Below are positions 21,646 through 31,658 of a DNA stretch of 64,000 nucleotides, one piece after another. The notes below the pieces were generated by a model that was given only the letters and a program-made list of their open reading frames with translations, was not told where the DNA came from and searched no databases. Position numbers and translations under genes: made by a program. The number at the start of each line of letters is the position of its first letter. The first letter of the stretch is position 1. Source of the stretch: Skeletonema tropicum (Eukaryota > Bacillariophyta > Thalassiosirophyceae > Thalassiosirales > Thalassiosiraceae). The DNA lies in assembly GCA_037178625.1 (NCBI GenBank), contig CM074127.1, positions 3,534,001 through 3,598,000 of the forward strand, written 5' to 3'.

Positions 21646-22702
21646 TTATTTTTTGCCATCCTTTCCACTGAAAAGATTTCCCATCAACTTTTTCGTCACA
21701 TCTCCAAACTGATAGTCATCCTTTCCAGTGTAGTTCTTAATAGCTCTGGCTGTGATATCTCCAAACTAAATATATAGGTAATAAGTAAAATAAGCAAAAT
21801 GGCAAAGGTAGTTACAAATGAGATAGATAAAAAGATACGTACCTGATACGAGTCCTTTCCTGTGTACTTCAAGATTCCTGACTTTGTCCTCTTTGCAAGC
21901 TCCTTCGACAAATCACCTGGGGTGTACGTGTCCGTTCCACAGAACTCAGCAACAGAATCTTTTACACGCTTATCAATCTCAACGCTCAAGTCTCCGAACT
22001 GTGGGTAGAAGTTGAAGCATTTAGCAATATGTAATGTGAATAATTAGGAAACCATAAATGCATTTTATATTGTATCAATTGCACATTTTTCTCACCTCAT
22101 ACTGCGATCAAAATATTTGGAGAGGAAGGATAAGAACGAAATGTGAGGACAAGAATGATCTCAACTACCACAATAATATTACTTTTCTCATAATACCATA
22201 CACACATAACATCACTCACCTCCTCTTTTCCTGATAACTCACAGACCAACTCCTTCACCTTGCCATCTAGAACGACAGAAAGGTCACCTAACTCATACTC
22301 ATCTTTTTCTCTCATCTTCGCGACTTCATCCTTCACGCGTCGATCGATCTCCTTCGAGAAGTCTCCCATGGCATAGTGATCCTTGCCTAGAAAGTCTCGC
22401 GAGTTTTTCTTAAGGTCTTCAACCACAGCTGTTCGCACGACGTCAGCCAGCTCCATTGACAATCCTGCAAATTCTTCATCTGCTACGAGATTACCAATGG
22501 CTGCCTTCTCCTCGGCCGTGAATTCTTTGGCCACCTCTTCATTATTGTTCTCATCAGCGCTTTGTTGGAGCGGCGCTACGTTGTATCGGCCCTGGTAAGT
22601 CTGGAAGCAGCCTGATTGAGCAACTCGAGCAGGATGTGCCGGAGCGAAGGCATGCGTTCCAGCAACGCAAGCTGCCGCTAGGAAGAAAGTTGTCTTTGTC
22701 AT
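21646..22702 (-). CDS. Plastid-targeted protein with tandem GKDxYxxGDLSxEIDKRVK-type repeats
   Basis: Three exons, 22702..22220, 21998..21843 and 21765..21646, with introns of 221 and 77 bp; both splices are phase 0 at repeat-unit borders. The product has 252 aa. The leader MTKTTFFLAAACVAGTHAFAP is a signal peptide ending in the AFAP motif of diatom plastid proteins. The mature part has five or six units of 20-36 residues with the core G-K-D-x-Y-x-x-G-D-hydrophobic: DHYAMGDFSKEIDRRVK, DEYELGDLSVVLDGKVK, FGDLSVEIDKRVKD, DTYTPGDLSKELAKR, DSYQFGDITARAIK and DDYQFGDVTKKL. Units shorten towards the C-terminus. The exon borders fall just before the F-G-D motif, so exon duplication likely built the array. 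Function is unknown; I know of no characterised member. No membrane segment follows the leader. Confidence 0.8.
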
Positions 22703-22796
22703 GATACAAGATATTGATGGAAGTATTCGACGGTGGTTTTAGTTGAAGTCAAGAGTGAAGTCGACGGTCGAGATCTAAGTACAATATCGAGATGAC

Positions 22797-23116
22797 TAGA
22801 GGTCCATCCCGAACCGTCCCGTCACCCTATCCGGTTTCCGGAGCGGGACGGGGTCCGACGGGACGGATAATCCGGATAATCCGGTTTTGGTTAGTTGTGT
22901 ATAATTATGGGTATTTTGACGAAATAATGGGGAGAACAGTCTTACTAAACACCCGAATGGAGTTCGCTACTTTGAGAAGTTCGCGTCTTGGGCGCGAATT
23001 CGGGCAAAAAAACAAATCCCGGATCACCCGGATCGGGGTTTGATGGGACAGATCGGATTATCCGGTCGAAAAAATCCCGTCCCGTCCCGGCCGTCCCGGT
23101 TCGGGATGGACCTCTA
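22797..23116. mobile_element. Non-autonomous hAT-like MITE, 320 bp
   Basis: The element starts TAGAGGTCCATCCCGAACCG and ends with its exact reverse complement, a 20-bp perfect terminal inverted repeat. It is flanked by an 8-bp direct repeat GAGATGAC at 22789-22796 and 23117-23124. The TAGAG end fits the hAT terminal consensus YARNG, and 8 bp is the hAT target-site length. The interior is GC-rich ('gggacgg' and 'atccgg' repeats) and has no transposase. Confidence 0.9.
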
Positions 23117-23124
23117 GAGATGAC

Positions 23125-23835
23125 GGTGATGATGCGGAAGGATGAGTCAAACGTGAGACGTGCGCCCGTTTGCCGACAGGCAAAACCGGACGGACAGGTA
23201 CATGAAGCGGAAGATACTTCTCCTTTCTTACGAAGCTATACTTATAAGCACTGCTTCAATACAGATTATATCTTAGCTCAACATCCTTCTGAAAGACCAT
23301 GGGCTTTTAACTTTAGCAGAAAGGCTACTTCTAACAACACGTCGCCTCATCTCTTTGTTATTGGGTATTTAGGTGATGCAGAGTGCAGAGATTGCTTTCC
23401 ACTTTTGGTAGAGGACTATGCATGTCGAGGAGACCGAGAGAATGCGTCAAGGGTAAATAAGAAAGGATTGCGTCATGGTTGCGTCTGCACAAACGAAGTG
23501 ATGCTGAGCTGTGGGGTCAGGGGAAGGACACAGGGGAGGCGGATAGTTAGCCAACATTAGCAAAGGAGAAAAGCAGACGGTTGAGGGAGATCTTAATATC
23601 AGTATCCGAGACGATTCAATTCCAAGTTGGTGTCTGTGGAAGCGCAACGAAGGATCGAGCTTTCTCTTTTGCTTGAACTTCTCACTAGCAAATGTGGCAA
23701 GGAATTCATCACACTAAAAATATTCTGCTCCTGTCCGTGATTCTGCACTCTCGTCCCAAAGAGCAAAATTCAGCCAGGAATGCAGCCTAAATATTAGCTA
23801 CGGTAACTTCATAACACTACATTTTATTACTGAAT
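23125..23835. other. Intergenic, no convincing gene
   Basis: About 710 bp between the MITE and a minus-strand gene. A plus-strand frame runs to about 23560 but starts inside the MITE and has no recognisable domain. At 23448 the 13-mer 'caagggtaaataa' matches the terminus of the element at 26596..27381, but I find no partner end nearby. Confidence 0.4.
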
Positions 23836-26248
23836 TCAAAAAGACGAGTAGCATCGTCGTCGTTGAACTGGGGTAGATGGAGCCGAATACCGTCTCGGAA
23901 TACCGACAGCAGGCACATGTTCATCAATATGAAACATATTTTCTCCGATTCCATCATGTCCAATTTCACTCTCATCATCTTGGTCGGAATCTGATTCATC
24001 ATCCCCATGACTCTCTTCACTCTCTTCTACAGAATTACCAGTGTCTCGAATCTTGGACTTGCGGCGAAAGTAAATTCCACTTTTTGCCTTGACCCATATT
24101 TTCTTGTAAATGTTATGCCACCAATGAACGAGACGAAGCGACCTTACCATCATAGCAGCTTTCATATTACGAAGGAAGACTAAATACTTCGGCAAATACT
24201 GGATGATCAAGGTAACCATTCGACGTAATGGCGTACCTGTTTGCCTTGACACCCTACCAAACAGTTTTATATGTCTCCCACGCAACACTCTTGAAACTCT
24301 CACAACGGCCCTTGAGCGAAAGAACGTCTTTTGAAAAAAATTGCGTCTCTTTATCTTCTCAACGATAGGCCGGACGTAGATTCGTTCCCATGGTATCAAC
24401 GACAGAACATCAATGAGAAACCAAGTCGTAAGGTATCTAGCCCAAATTGTCTTGCCGTCCTTGATAACTTCACCATTCCTTGTTTTGTGCTCGGTGACAA
24501 AGTTGAGCATGATGTCCAAGGTGAACCAAATCTCTGTCAACATAATTAGTGGAGATTGATCAAACACACGATCACGAATGCGTATGTGAGTTCTGTATGC
24601 TCCTAGGAGACTCCATAACATAGTAAGGACGTCCCAAGCAACTTTGTATGGATGATCCGCAGGAATAACAATCCACCAAGATGGTACAGGCTCTCTCAAC
24701 CGTGCAAGTCGACGTAGCCTCCGCCTTTCCTTCCGCTCTGCTAACTTCTGACGAGTATTTCGGACCAATGTTGTCGCTGAATTTTTTTGCTTTACGAGTA
24801 CAGTCCGAACAGGAGTAATCACGCGCTGTTGTGCAGATGTCCTAACACGTGATACTGTCGGAGACGCCAAAAATGAGCGGAACCTGCCCGGCGTAATTGA
24901 ACCACGCTCCCGTAATAATATTACCTCCTTCGCCAAGTCAGCTCCAGTTACATTTGTAAGTGTGGCCGCGTTAGCGACTGCATTAATCCCAACTATATCA
25001 AGGGACTTTGGTCTCTTGAATTGCAATTTTGTACTTTGATTGCTGACGTTGCGTCTTTTAATGCCCTCCCACTCATGAAACCTGATAACAGTGGTATCCA
25101 AGGGAGCACTTTGCCTCGATTCTATGATATTCTTTTTTCTATCTCTATCTACAAGCTCATATTGGTTGCTGTTCTGACGATATATACTTCCATTGCTATC
25201 CCTCCGCGGCATGGACTCATCCCAATCACCACTCTGCTTATCATTCTCGATATCAATTCCATTACCATCCGGTCCGGCTCGAAGCGCTGTCCAGAATTGT
25301 CCCATCGATGGTCGCTTCAGGAGTGAGTTGGGGAATGAATTCCGTTTCTTTATTGGTAATAAACTAGTTTCCGAAGACACCTGTCGGAATGATTGTAGCA
25401 TATTATCATCCATAGTTTCCAAACTGGCAGGACATGATTTATTGATCAAATTATTAATGGTCAATTTTTTCTCCCTCGCGTTTTTATCATTCTCCATATC
25501 CTCAATACATGGTAATTTTGGAAGCCCTTTTATCATGTCATGCCATTCTTCATTTGCCTGACCACTTGCATAATTATTTTTTGTACAGTTGCTTCTTCGA
25601 ATATTGGCACCAATAATTCTACCCCGATGATTGGAGGAACTAGTATTGTCGGGCGTCCAACTTTGACGACTGTGCAATGATACATCGGGTGTTGGGAAGG
25701 GATCTAGCCACGACTTATTGTCCACGCCTGATCTATTGTAATACGATAGAGGAGTTCCCGATTTCGTGGGAAGTATATGATATGGCTGGAGGTGTTGTGC
25801 ACGTCTTTTGAGAAGATCTCAATGATGCTGTCGTGTCATTACCAATGCTGCCATCATCGTTAATATTCTCGTTTTGGAATGTCAATTGAGAAGATGATCT
25901 CGGCCATGTTGCAGTTTGCTTAGTTGCTCTAGATGTCGGCGGAAAAGAATCGTCAAAAGTACCCTTCCCCTCAATCTCCCAATCCGACGAAGAATTCATT
26001 GACGGTATTCCCATTCCAGCGGCAGTTTGAGAATTGTCCAACTGCTGCTCCGAATCTAATCCAGAATTTTCAGTCTTTTTGTCATTCATAATCATGTCTT
26101 CTTCACAGACAGGGGAAACCACTCCCTCCGATATGAGCAGGGAGGGCATTGATCCGTTGGATAAAGACGGCGAGTTCCCAACTTCGTCCAATTTCTCGTC
26201 ATCATCGTCACCATCTTCTTTCGCAGCGGCGGAGGCGGAGGGCATCAT
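23836..26248 (-). CDS. Voltage-sensor/ion-transport-like protein lacking a visible pore
   Basis: Frame 25725..23836 continues upstream past its first candidate start into KRRAQHLQPYHILPTKSG; skipping one base in the A-run at 25806-25809 joins it to the frame that starts at ATG 26248, for 803 aa in total. The N-terminal 300 residues are Ser/Asn-rich and disordered. A membrane region resembling EAG/HCN/CNG channels follows: HPYKVAWDVLTMLWSLLGAY (S1-like), LTEIWFTLDIMLNFVTE (S2-like, with the LDIxLNF motif), NGEVIKDGKTIWARYL-TTWFLIDVLSLIPWERI (S3-like), then an arginine-rich segment RSRAVVRVSRVLRGRHIK. After that come two weakly hydrophobic basic stretches, with no selectivity-filter GYG/GFG motif and no cyclic-nucleotide domain. 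The end is acidic (DDESDSDQDDESE). Either it is a pore-less relative or the gene is truncated. The domain call is good; channel activity is doubtful. Confidence 0.7.
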
Positions 26249-26595
26249 TCTTACTTATTGCGTGATATCTATACCATATTCCCCTACAATAACCCAGATT
26301 CCCTTCGGCACTATCACTACCACACGCGCACCAGTCAATCTACTAAGTGAAAGTACCTCGCTGATGCATTGGATTGATTGATGGAGTTGATTGCGGGCAG
26401 TTTTACTGTGATGTTGAACAATCGACTGTTGACTCGGATTCGCGGAGGTGTTCTCGATCGCTCTTCCGCTATTTTTTCTTCTTTTTCTTCTTCTTTCTTC
26501 TGTTGACGATGTCCAGTACCTGTCCGACCCCCGATTCTGAGAGAAAAAATATCACAGAAATGGCAGTAAAGAGCATGAGAACATCCTACATCACC

Positions 26596-27381
26596 CAAGG
26601 GTAAATAAGCAGGGTTGGCGTCGTTTTGTGAAATTTCAAAATCAATTTACCATCTCGTCCGCTAACCGGTATTCGAATTTAGCGATTCTTTACAAGTTCC
26701 GATGTATCGCTGGTACGGTTAAAAGTGTGCAGGAAACGGCATCGAATTTTCCAAAGTAAGATTATCGTTACGACTTTGAGATCCCTATAATTGAGTCTCG
26801 CTTGCTTTCATTGAGTCTCGGTTGCCCGCCCGATCTCCGTCATTGAAAGCTCAAATTTAACACTCTCTGCGCAACCCGGCAACCATGGTCAGCGTTGCCG
26901 CCGCTGAAGTAGACCAAGTTAATAGCCATAATATGGGACGATCGGTGGCTGATCGTTACTATGGATTATTATATTTATGTTATCGTGCTTGGATCCAGCA
27001 GAAACGCTCCTTGGGACGTTCAATAAGCACTGTTCAATGGGCGGCGCTCGCCGGACGTCACCGTCTAATATTGCCTCCATGCTGCCTTCCCTCGGCGGAT
27101 TTGGCAGCGGCGAGGGCTTCAACACCAACATAGTAATCCATAGTAACGATCAGCCACCAATCATCCCATAATACGGCTATTAACTTGGTCTAATTCAACG
27201 GCGGCAACGGTGATCATGGTTGCCGTGCCTTGAGCGGCGTGGTTAGTGCTGATCATCCTGTTCGGACCGTCACTGACTTTCGCTTTCCAGTTTGCCGACG
27301 AGACGGTAACGGTACTCAGCATTTTTTACTGGTAAAATTTTGGCGGGAACCGTCGTCGCCAACCCTGCTTATTTACCCTTG
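26596..27381. mobile_element. Non-autonomous hAT-like element, 786 bp, with nested inner inverted repeats
   Basis: The ends are CAAGGGTAAATAAGCAGGGT and its reverse complement, continuing GGCG with one mismatch further in. An 8-bp duplication ACATCACC flanks it at 26588-26595 and 27382-27389. CAAGG fits the hAT YARNG terminus. Inside lies a second, longer inverted repeat of about 95 bp (near 26879-26973 and 27129-27225), including 'gaccaagttaatagcc' and 'gtggctgatcgttactatgg', so a large hairpin can form. There is no transposase frame. Confidence 0.9.
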
Positions 27382-27487
27382 ACATCACCGGCTCGCTCTC
27401 TCGGCTAGTGCATGCATTGAGTGCAATACAGCTATAGAGCTAGCAACAATAGCAGCTATATCTTGAACCAATTGTGATGCCAGTACC

Positions 27488-28282
27488 ATGAAACATTACA
27501 GCTGCCTTGTTGCTTGCAGCATGCTCCTCGAGAGCGTAGCTGTAACACGGCTGAAGAGTAACAATTCAATTACTCCTCGAAGACGAGCTTACATGAAGTA
27601 CATCTCATCCAGTGATAATCAGAATGGGAAAGAGATGGGCAAGTATAACTGTGACGGAATGTTTCATGGCATACTAGGGCCTAGCGAGGAAACTTCTGCA
27701 ATGGAATCAATCCTTGTCAGGTATGCATACGATCTTTTCATTCAAAAGGAAAGCAACCTAGCCAAAGCCCTAGATGGGCTTCAGCCACGGCTTTTGCTTC
27801 ACGTAGGAGAAATCATCTTTACCAATTGTGATTCCGAAGATTCGGTGATTCAAGAGATCACTATGGCATCTAACAATGTACAACATCCAACCGATAGTTG
27901 CACAGTCGATGCAGAATTCGATGTCGAAACAGATTGCTACCCGATGAAAGGCAGGGCAAAAGTGTACTACACACCATCAGAACAAGCAGATCAAACTGAT
28001 GAAGATCTAATCATTGAGACAATGTCAAAAGCGGTAAAAAGTGCAATGGACAACAACGTCTTGGTTACTGATACTGTCATAGCTGCGTACTTCATTGGTG
28101 AGCGTCAATCAGAAGGAAGCCCAGGCCGTCCTGATAGCGCTAGGGTTGATAGCAACATCGGCATCGGCTGGATTGGTGGATCGGTAGCTGCATTATTGGC
28201 AGTTGTCATGTTTGGCATCTGTTGTTTCAAATGTCGCAAGAAGAAAAAGAAAGCAAGCGCAAGCGCGGAAGAGGACTGTTGA
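27488..28282 (+). CDS. Hypothetical type I membrane protein
   Basis: A single exon encodes 264 aa. A short hydrophobic N-terminus (YSCLVACSMLLESVAV) could be a signal peptide, although it is weak. The central 190 residues contain several cysteines (TNCDSED, DSCTVDAEFDVETDCYPM) and look like an extracytosolic domain. Near residues 225-247 GIGWIGGSVAALLAVVMFGICCF forms one clear transmembrane helix, followed by a lysine-rich stop-transfer KCRKKKKKASAS and an acidic C-terminus. I do not recognise the extracellular domain. The layout (signal, ectodomain, one helix, short basic tail) recurs in diatom surface proteins. The gene begins about 100 bp after the hAT-like element, whose insertion may affect its promoter. 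Confidence 0.65.
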   Translation: MKHYSCLVACSMLLESVAVTRLKSNNSITPRRRAYMKYISSSDNQNGKEMGKYNCDGMFHGILGPSEETSAMESILVRYAYDLFIQKESNLAKALDGLQPRLLLHVGEIIFTNCDSEDSVIQEITMASNNVQHPTDSCTVDAEFDVETDCYPMKGRAKVYYTPSEQADQTDEDLIIETMSKAVKSAMDNNVLVTDTVIAAYFIGERQSEGSPGRPDSARVDSNIGIGWIGGSVAALLAVVMFGICCFKCRKKKKKASASAEEDC

Positions 28283-28660
28283 ATCAATCCCAATCTATCA
28301 GTTGAAGTTGAGATCAGTTGAATGTACAAAATTTGACAGTGAAAGAGAACATACATAATTTGAATAAGTGAAGACGGAGATGCATTACATGTTAAATAAA
28401 TAAGAAATGAATACGAAATTCCATGCACCTGCATTGCATATCTGGTGGTAGGTAGTAGGTAGGTGCGGCGGGCCCACCACAATGAGCAAATATTTTTGAT
28501 GAAAAATAAGTCAAGGTCACATGCTAAAGTTGTTCAGACAAGCTCCCTGCATCATGGCGACAAGCTTCACGCAATAAGAACAAGAGAGCATGATTTGGCA
28601 GAGAGTCATATTTAGGTATGGTGATAGGAAGAGGCAAACGGATAAACGGATATGTAAGTA
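28283..28660. other. 3' flank, no gene seen
   Basis: About 380 bp, AT-rich, with 'aataaataag' near 28396 that could serve as a polyadenylation region for the upstream gene. No convincing open frame or RNA gene. Confidence 0.35.
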
Positions 28661-28664
28661 CTTA

Positions 28665-29234
28665 CTACCGCGCAAAAAAATTGCTCCCTGCAAAAAATTG
28701 TTCCAGCGCGCTCTCACGCACAAAAGTAGCTTACAACCATGTCAGCACACCCCCTCCACGATGGCCAATAATACACATTCGACAAAAAAGGCGATTGGGA
28801 ATGCCAAACTAAACACTATCCGAATATAATTATTCCTTGGATGACCCATCTATATCTAGTCCTCATTGAGTTATCTTCAATTGTTCCTGGGTGATTTTCA
28901 ACATTTTTACTAGTTAAAATCACTAGGTAAAATCGCCTAAACAACCCATCTGACCCATGCTAATTAACCACTTCAGGACAAATACAGCAGTTACAATGTT
29001 GACCAGTGGCTCTATCGACAGCCAATAATGTGTGCTATCACATAAAACCTGGTTATTCTAGTGCACAAGTATACCAAGAAGCTTACCAGGCTACGGAGTG
29101 GATATGTCGACATGGTTGCTAGGAATTTTGTGCGAGTTCGAGTTGGAACTCGTGACTAAAGTGCTTGCTAATCACTGTTTTTACTAGCGAACTCGGGACC
29201 TAAATGCTCCTGGAGCAATTTTTTTGCGCGGTAG
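28665..29234. mobile_element. MITE-like element, 570 bp, 23-bp perfect TIR
   Basis: The ends are CTACCGCGC-A7-TTGCTCC and its exact reverse complement (28665-28687 and 29212-29234). The flanking tetranucleotide CTTA is repeated directly at 28661-28664 and 29235-29238. The interior is AT-rich, with no frame longer than about 80 codons. The superfamily is unassigned: the terminus does not fit hAT, and a 4-bp duplication is too short to be diagnostic. Confidence 0.8.
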
Positions 29235-29238
29235 CTTA

Positions 29239-29561
29239 TGGCTTTGAGAAGGATGGAGCAAACGTGGTCGGTGCGTGCGTGGTCGATTCCACCTGCGCTT
29301 ATTGATGCAGGGTGAGTGTCACAGTGTCATATTAGATTTGAGATGACGTCACCTCTGATCCGGGGAATTGTTCTTTGACACATCATCAGTCATCAGCATT
29401 GGCATTGGTGGTGCTTGCCTATAAGTACCTACAATACTCCTACTACATACATGTACCGGCGACCGACCATGAACCTGCAAGAAGTAAAGCACCACCCAAC
29501 CACGCTAGCGGCTTAGTGCCGAAATAATATTATTCCAGTTGTTGTTTACGTTGCTTGACAA
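29239..29561. other. Intergenic/promoter region
   Basis: About 320 bp between the MITE-like element and the RING gene. It contains 'tgacgtcacctctgatc' near 29345, a palindromic TGACGTCA CRE-like site, which in diatoms can bind CO2/cAMP-responsive bZIP factors. This is inference from one site only. Confidence 0.3.
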
Positions 29562-30455
29562 ATGTTTGGGTTTGGACTCACAGCAGCAGCCGCCTTGCCG
29601 CATTCATCACTCAAAAAATCCATGTCGGCGACCACTGGTAGCGAGGACCCTTCAGCGATGGGCAAAGACGCCATCATCCTGAAGGTCGTGCTACCAATCA
29701 TCCTCCTGGCTCTTTTTGGTATGGCCCTACGTTTTTGCATCATATCGAGCCGACGTCAAGCTTCTATTTGGGAGAGAAGGCAAAGCATTCGGGCGCTCGA
29801 GAGGGCTCAGATACGGGAGAACAAGAGGTTGGCAGCTGAACGAAAGAAAAAGAGACATAAAGAGATAGACGATGCTCTCATCTGTAAAGTAGCTTCAAAG
29901 TGTAACTGTGCAAAGCAGAGTCGAAGGAAAAGCGCAGGGTTAGACATCACCATGCGCACAAATGCAACCGACGATATGTCTGTTGCTTCTGCATCGTCAA
30001 CTCATGACGACCAAGAGAAAGATGATCTAACGGATGGGTATGACGATGCATTGAACAAAACATCATCAGAACAAGCATGTGCAATATGCCTAGAGCAATA
30101 CAGTCCTGGTAAGGACAAAGTTTCTTGGTCAAAGTATCAAACATGTAATCATGCTTTTCATCGCAAGTGCATCGAAGAGTGGTTAGCAGAGGTAGATAGA
30201 GACGGAAGTTGTCCTTGTTGCCGTGGACCATACTTGAAAGTTGTTACACCAAGTGATAAGGGAGATACAGAAATTGCAGATGACGCAATGAACGCTGAGA
30301 TAAGCTCGAGTGATGATGATCAAGTCCTAGACATTGAGAGAAATGCTGAAATTGACGTCGATAAAATTGAGTTCTCCAAATTTGCAAACAAGAAGGCTGG
30401 TTTAGACTTCGTATCATTTTGTGTGACGCATGGCTTGATATCAATTAAAGCATAG
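29562..30455 (+). CDS. Membrane-anchored RING-H2 finger protein, probable E3 ubiquitin ligase
   Basis: A single exon encodes 297 aa. Residues about 44-60 (VVLPIILLALFGMALRF) form one membrane helix, followed by a highly charged helix (RALERAQIRENKRLAAERKKKRHKEIDDAL), probably a coiled coil. A RING-H2 domain lies at about residues 172-225: CAICLEQYSPGKDKVSWSKYQTC, NHAFHRKCIEEWLAE and CPCCR. This gives the C-x2-C ... C-x-H-x2-H-x2-C ... C-x2-C ligand order with a tryptophan in place. Such proteins usually transfer ubiquitin from an E2 to membrane or ER/Golgi substrates. The acidic C-terminus (SSSDDDQVLDIERN) has no known motif. The domain call is firm; the substrate is unknown. Confidence 0.85.
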   Translation: MFGFGLTAAAALPHSSLKKSMSATTGSEDPSAMGKDAIILKVVLPIILLALFGMALRFCIISSRRQASIWERRQSIRALERAQIRENKRLAAERKKKRHKEIDDALICKVASKCNCAKQSRRKSAGLDITMRTNATDDMSVASASSTHDDQEKDDLTDGYDDALNKTSSEQACAICLEQYSPGKDKVSWSKYQTCNHAFHRKCIEEWLAEVDRDGSCPCCRGPYLKVVTPSDKGDTEIADDAMNAEISSSDDDQVLDIERNAEIDVDKIEFSKFANKKAGLDFVSFCVTHGLISIKA

Positions 30456-30557
30456 AAATAGAAGAAGGAACACGAAACAAAGGTACTTTTCTAGAGAGAT
30501 GAACATAAAATGCCCTAAAATGTACATAAATAATAAAGAACACTGTCAAGCAGCCAG

Positions 30558-31514
30558 TTACAAATCACCTCGGCCTGAATTAGGAACAAATTGCATTTCA
30601 AACAACAGCACATGAGCTACTTCTTTGCCGTGTTCAGCCTTCTCTACTGCCACAGATGTCACCTCCAATGCATCATTCCCACCAGTTGACGAAGGCGTGA
30701 TTTCTGCCGCATCGTGACGCTCCAATACAACATCGCCAACCTTGACTGACCCTTCAAGTGCAATCATATACGCCATTCGTCCTTCAGAAACAGGAAGTGT
30801 GATAGTCTTACCCAGCTCAAGTTCTGAGCTGTATGCATTGCAGTCCTGATTGATTTGTACTGTTGCCTTGGTATCTTTATTGTTCACAGACGACACAAGG
30901 TGCTGCCATTGATTCCACCGCATCGCCTCATCACCTACAGACGAACCATAGTTCGGCGGCAAATTATTCCTAGATGGCGTAATCCAAGTCTGAATAAAGC
31001 GTAGCGGTTTATCCTCGCTCAAGTTATCTTCACTGTGGCGAACTCCTGTCCCAGCTGTCATGAACTGGACACCACCTCTTCCCAACGACTCTTTAGTTCC
31101 CATGCTATCTTGGTGAGTGAGCTTTCCTTCAACTATGTAGGTAACAATTTCTTGATTCGCGTGCGGATGCGTCCCAAACCCGCGGCTAGGTTGAACTAAA
31201 TCATCATTAACGACGCGGATGCATCCAAAATTTGAGTTGCGCCGGTTGTTGTATTCAGCAAAGGAGAAATGAAATCGACTCTTCAACCAGTTTGATTCTG
31301 TCCAAGAAGGATTGTAGCCAGGATTTCGTTCGTTTCCAAACCATGCTGGATTTGGCTCGGACACAAATAACTTGGAGGATGGCACCTTGACGATGCGGTG
31401 AGATGCTTGTAGTGCGCACATGAGCTGAGATGAAGAGGATGATGATAGACCAGAGACTTTGGAGAGAAACGGCAAGGAGGCGACTGCTTTCAAGACCGAC
31501 GTAGTGTTTACCAT
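30558..31514 (-). CDS. Pirin-family cupin protein
   Basis: A single exon encodes 318 aa. The N-terminal cupin carries the pirin signature RGFGTHPHANQEIVTYIVEGKLTHQDSMG, then GGVQFMTAGTGVRHSE, which supplies the three His and one Glu metal ligands (HPH, H in GVRHSE, E). The C-terminal cupin runs from about residue 220 to the end and lacks metal ligands, as in other pirins. Bacterial and human pirins bind Fe and can cleave quercetin as a 2,3-dioxygenase; in eukaryotes pirin also acts as a redox-sensitive transcription cofactor. The 45 residues before FVSEPNPAWFGN form a Ser-rich leader that could be a transit peptide, so organelle targeting is possible. Family length is usual. The gene is convergent with the RING gene, with about 100 bp between stops. 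Confidence 0.92.
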   Translation of the reverse strand: MVNTTSVLKAVASLPFLSKVSGLSSSSSSQLMCALQASHRIVKVPSSKLFVSEPNPAWFGNERNPGYNPSWTESNWLKSRFHFSFAEYNNRRNSNFGCIRVVNDDLVQPSRGFGTHPHANQEIVTYIVEGKLTHQDSMGTKESLGRGGVQFMTAGTGVRHSEDNLSEDKPLRFIQTWITPSRNNLPPNYGSSVGDEAMRWNQWQHLVSSVNNKDTKATVQINQDCNAYSSELELGKTITLPVSEGRMAYMIALEGSVKVGDVVLERHDAAEITPSSTGGNDALEVTSVAVEKAEHGKEVAHVLLFEMQFVPNSGRGDL

Positions 31515-31658
31515 ATGAACATATCACGTGCAAGACGACGATTCTGAAATTTATGGCAATACCCTGCACTTTATTTGTAGTTTGCAGCTCAAATTAATCA
31601 GAAGAACTCCATTACGGTGGTGTAACTCCACTGAACAATATGGCATCTTCAAATCTGT

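Noticed and set aside
22988..23560. 190-codon plus-strand frame at the right side of the hAT-like MITE
   Set aside because: It starts inside the MITE and has no domain; its composition changes at the MITE border.
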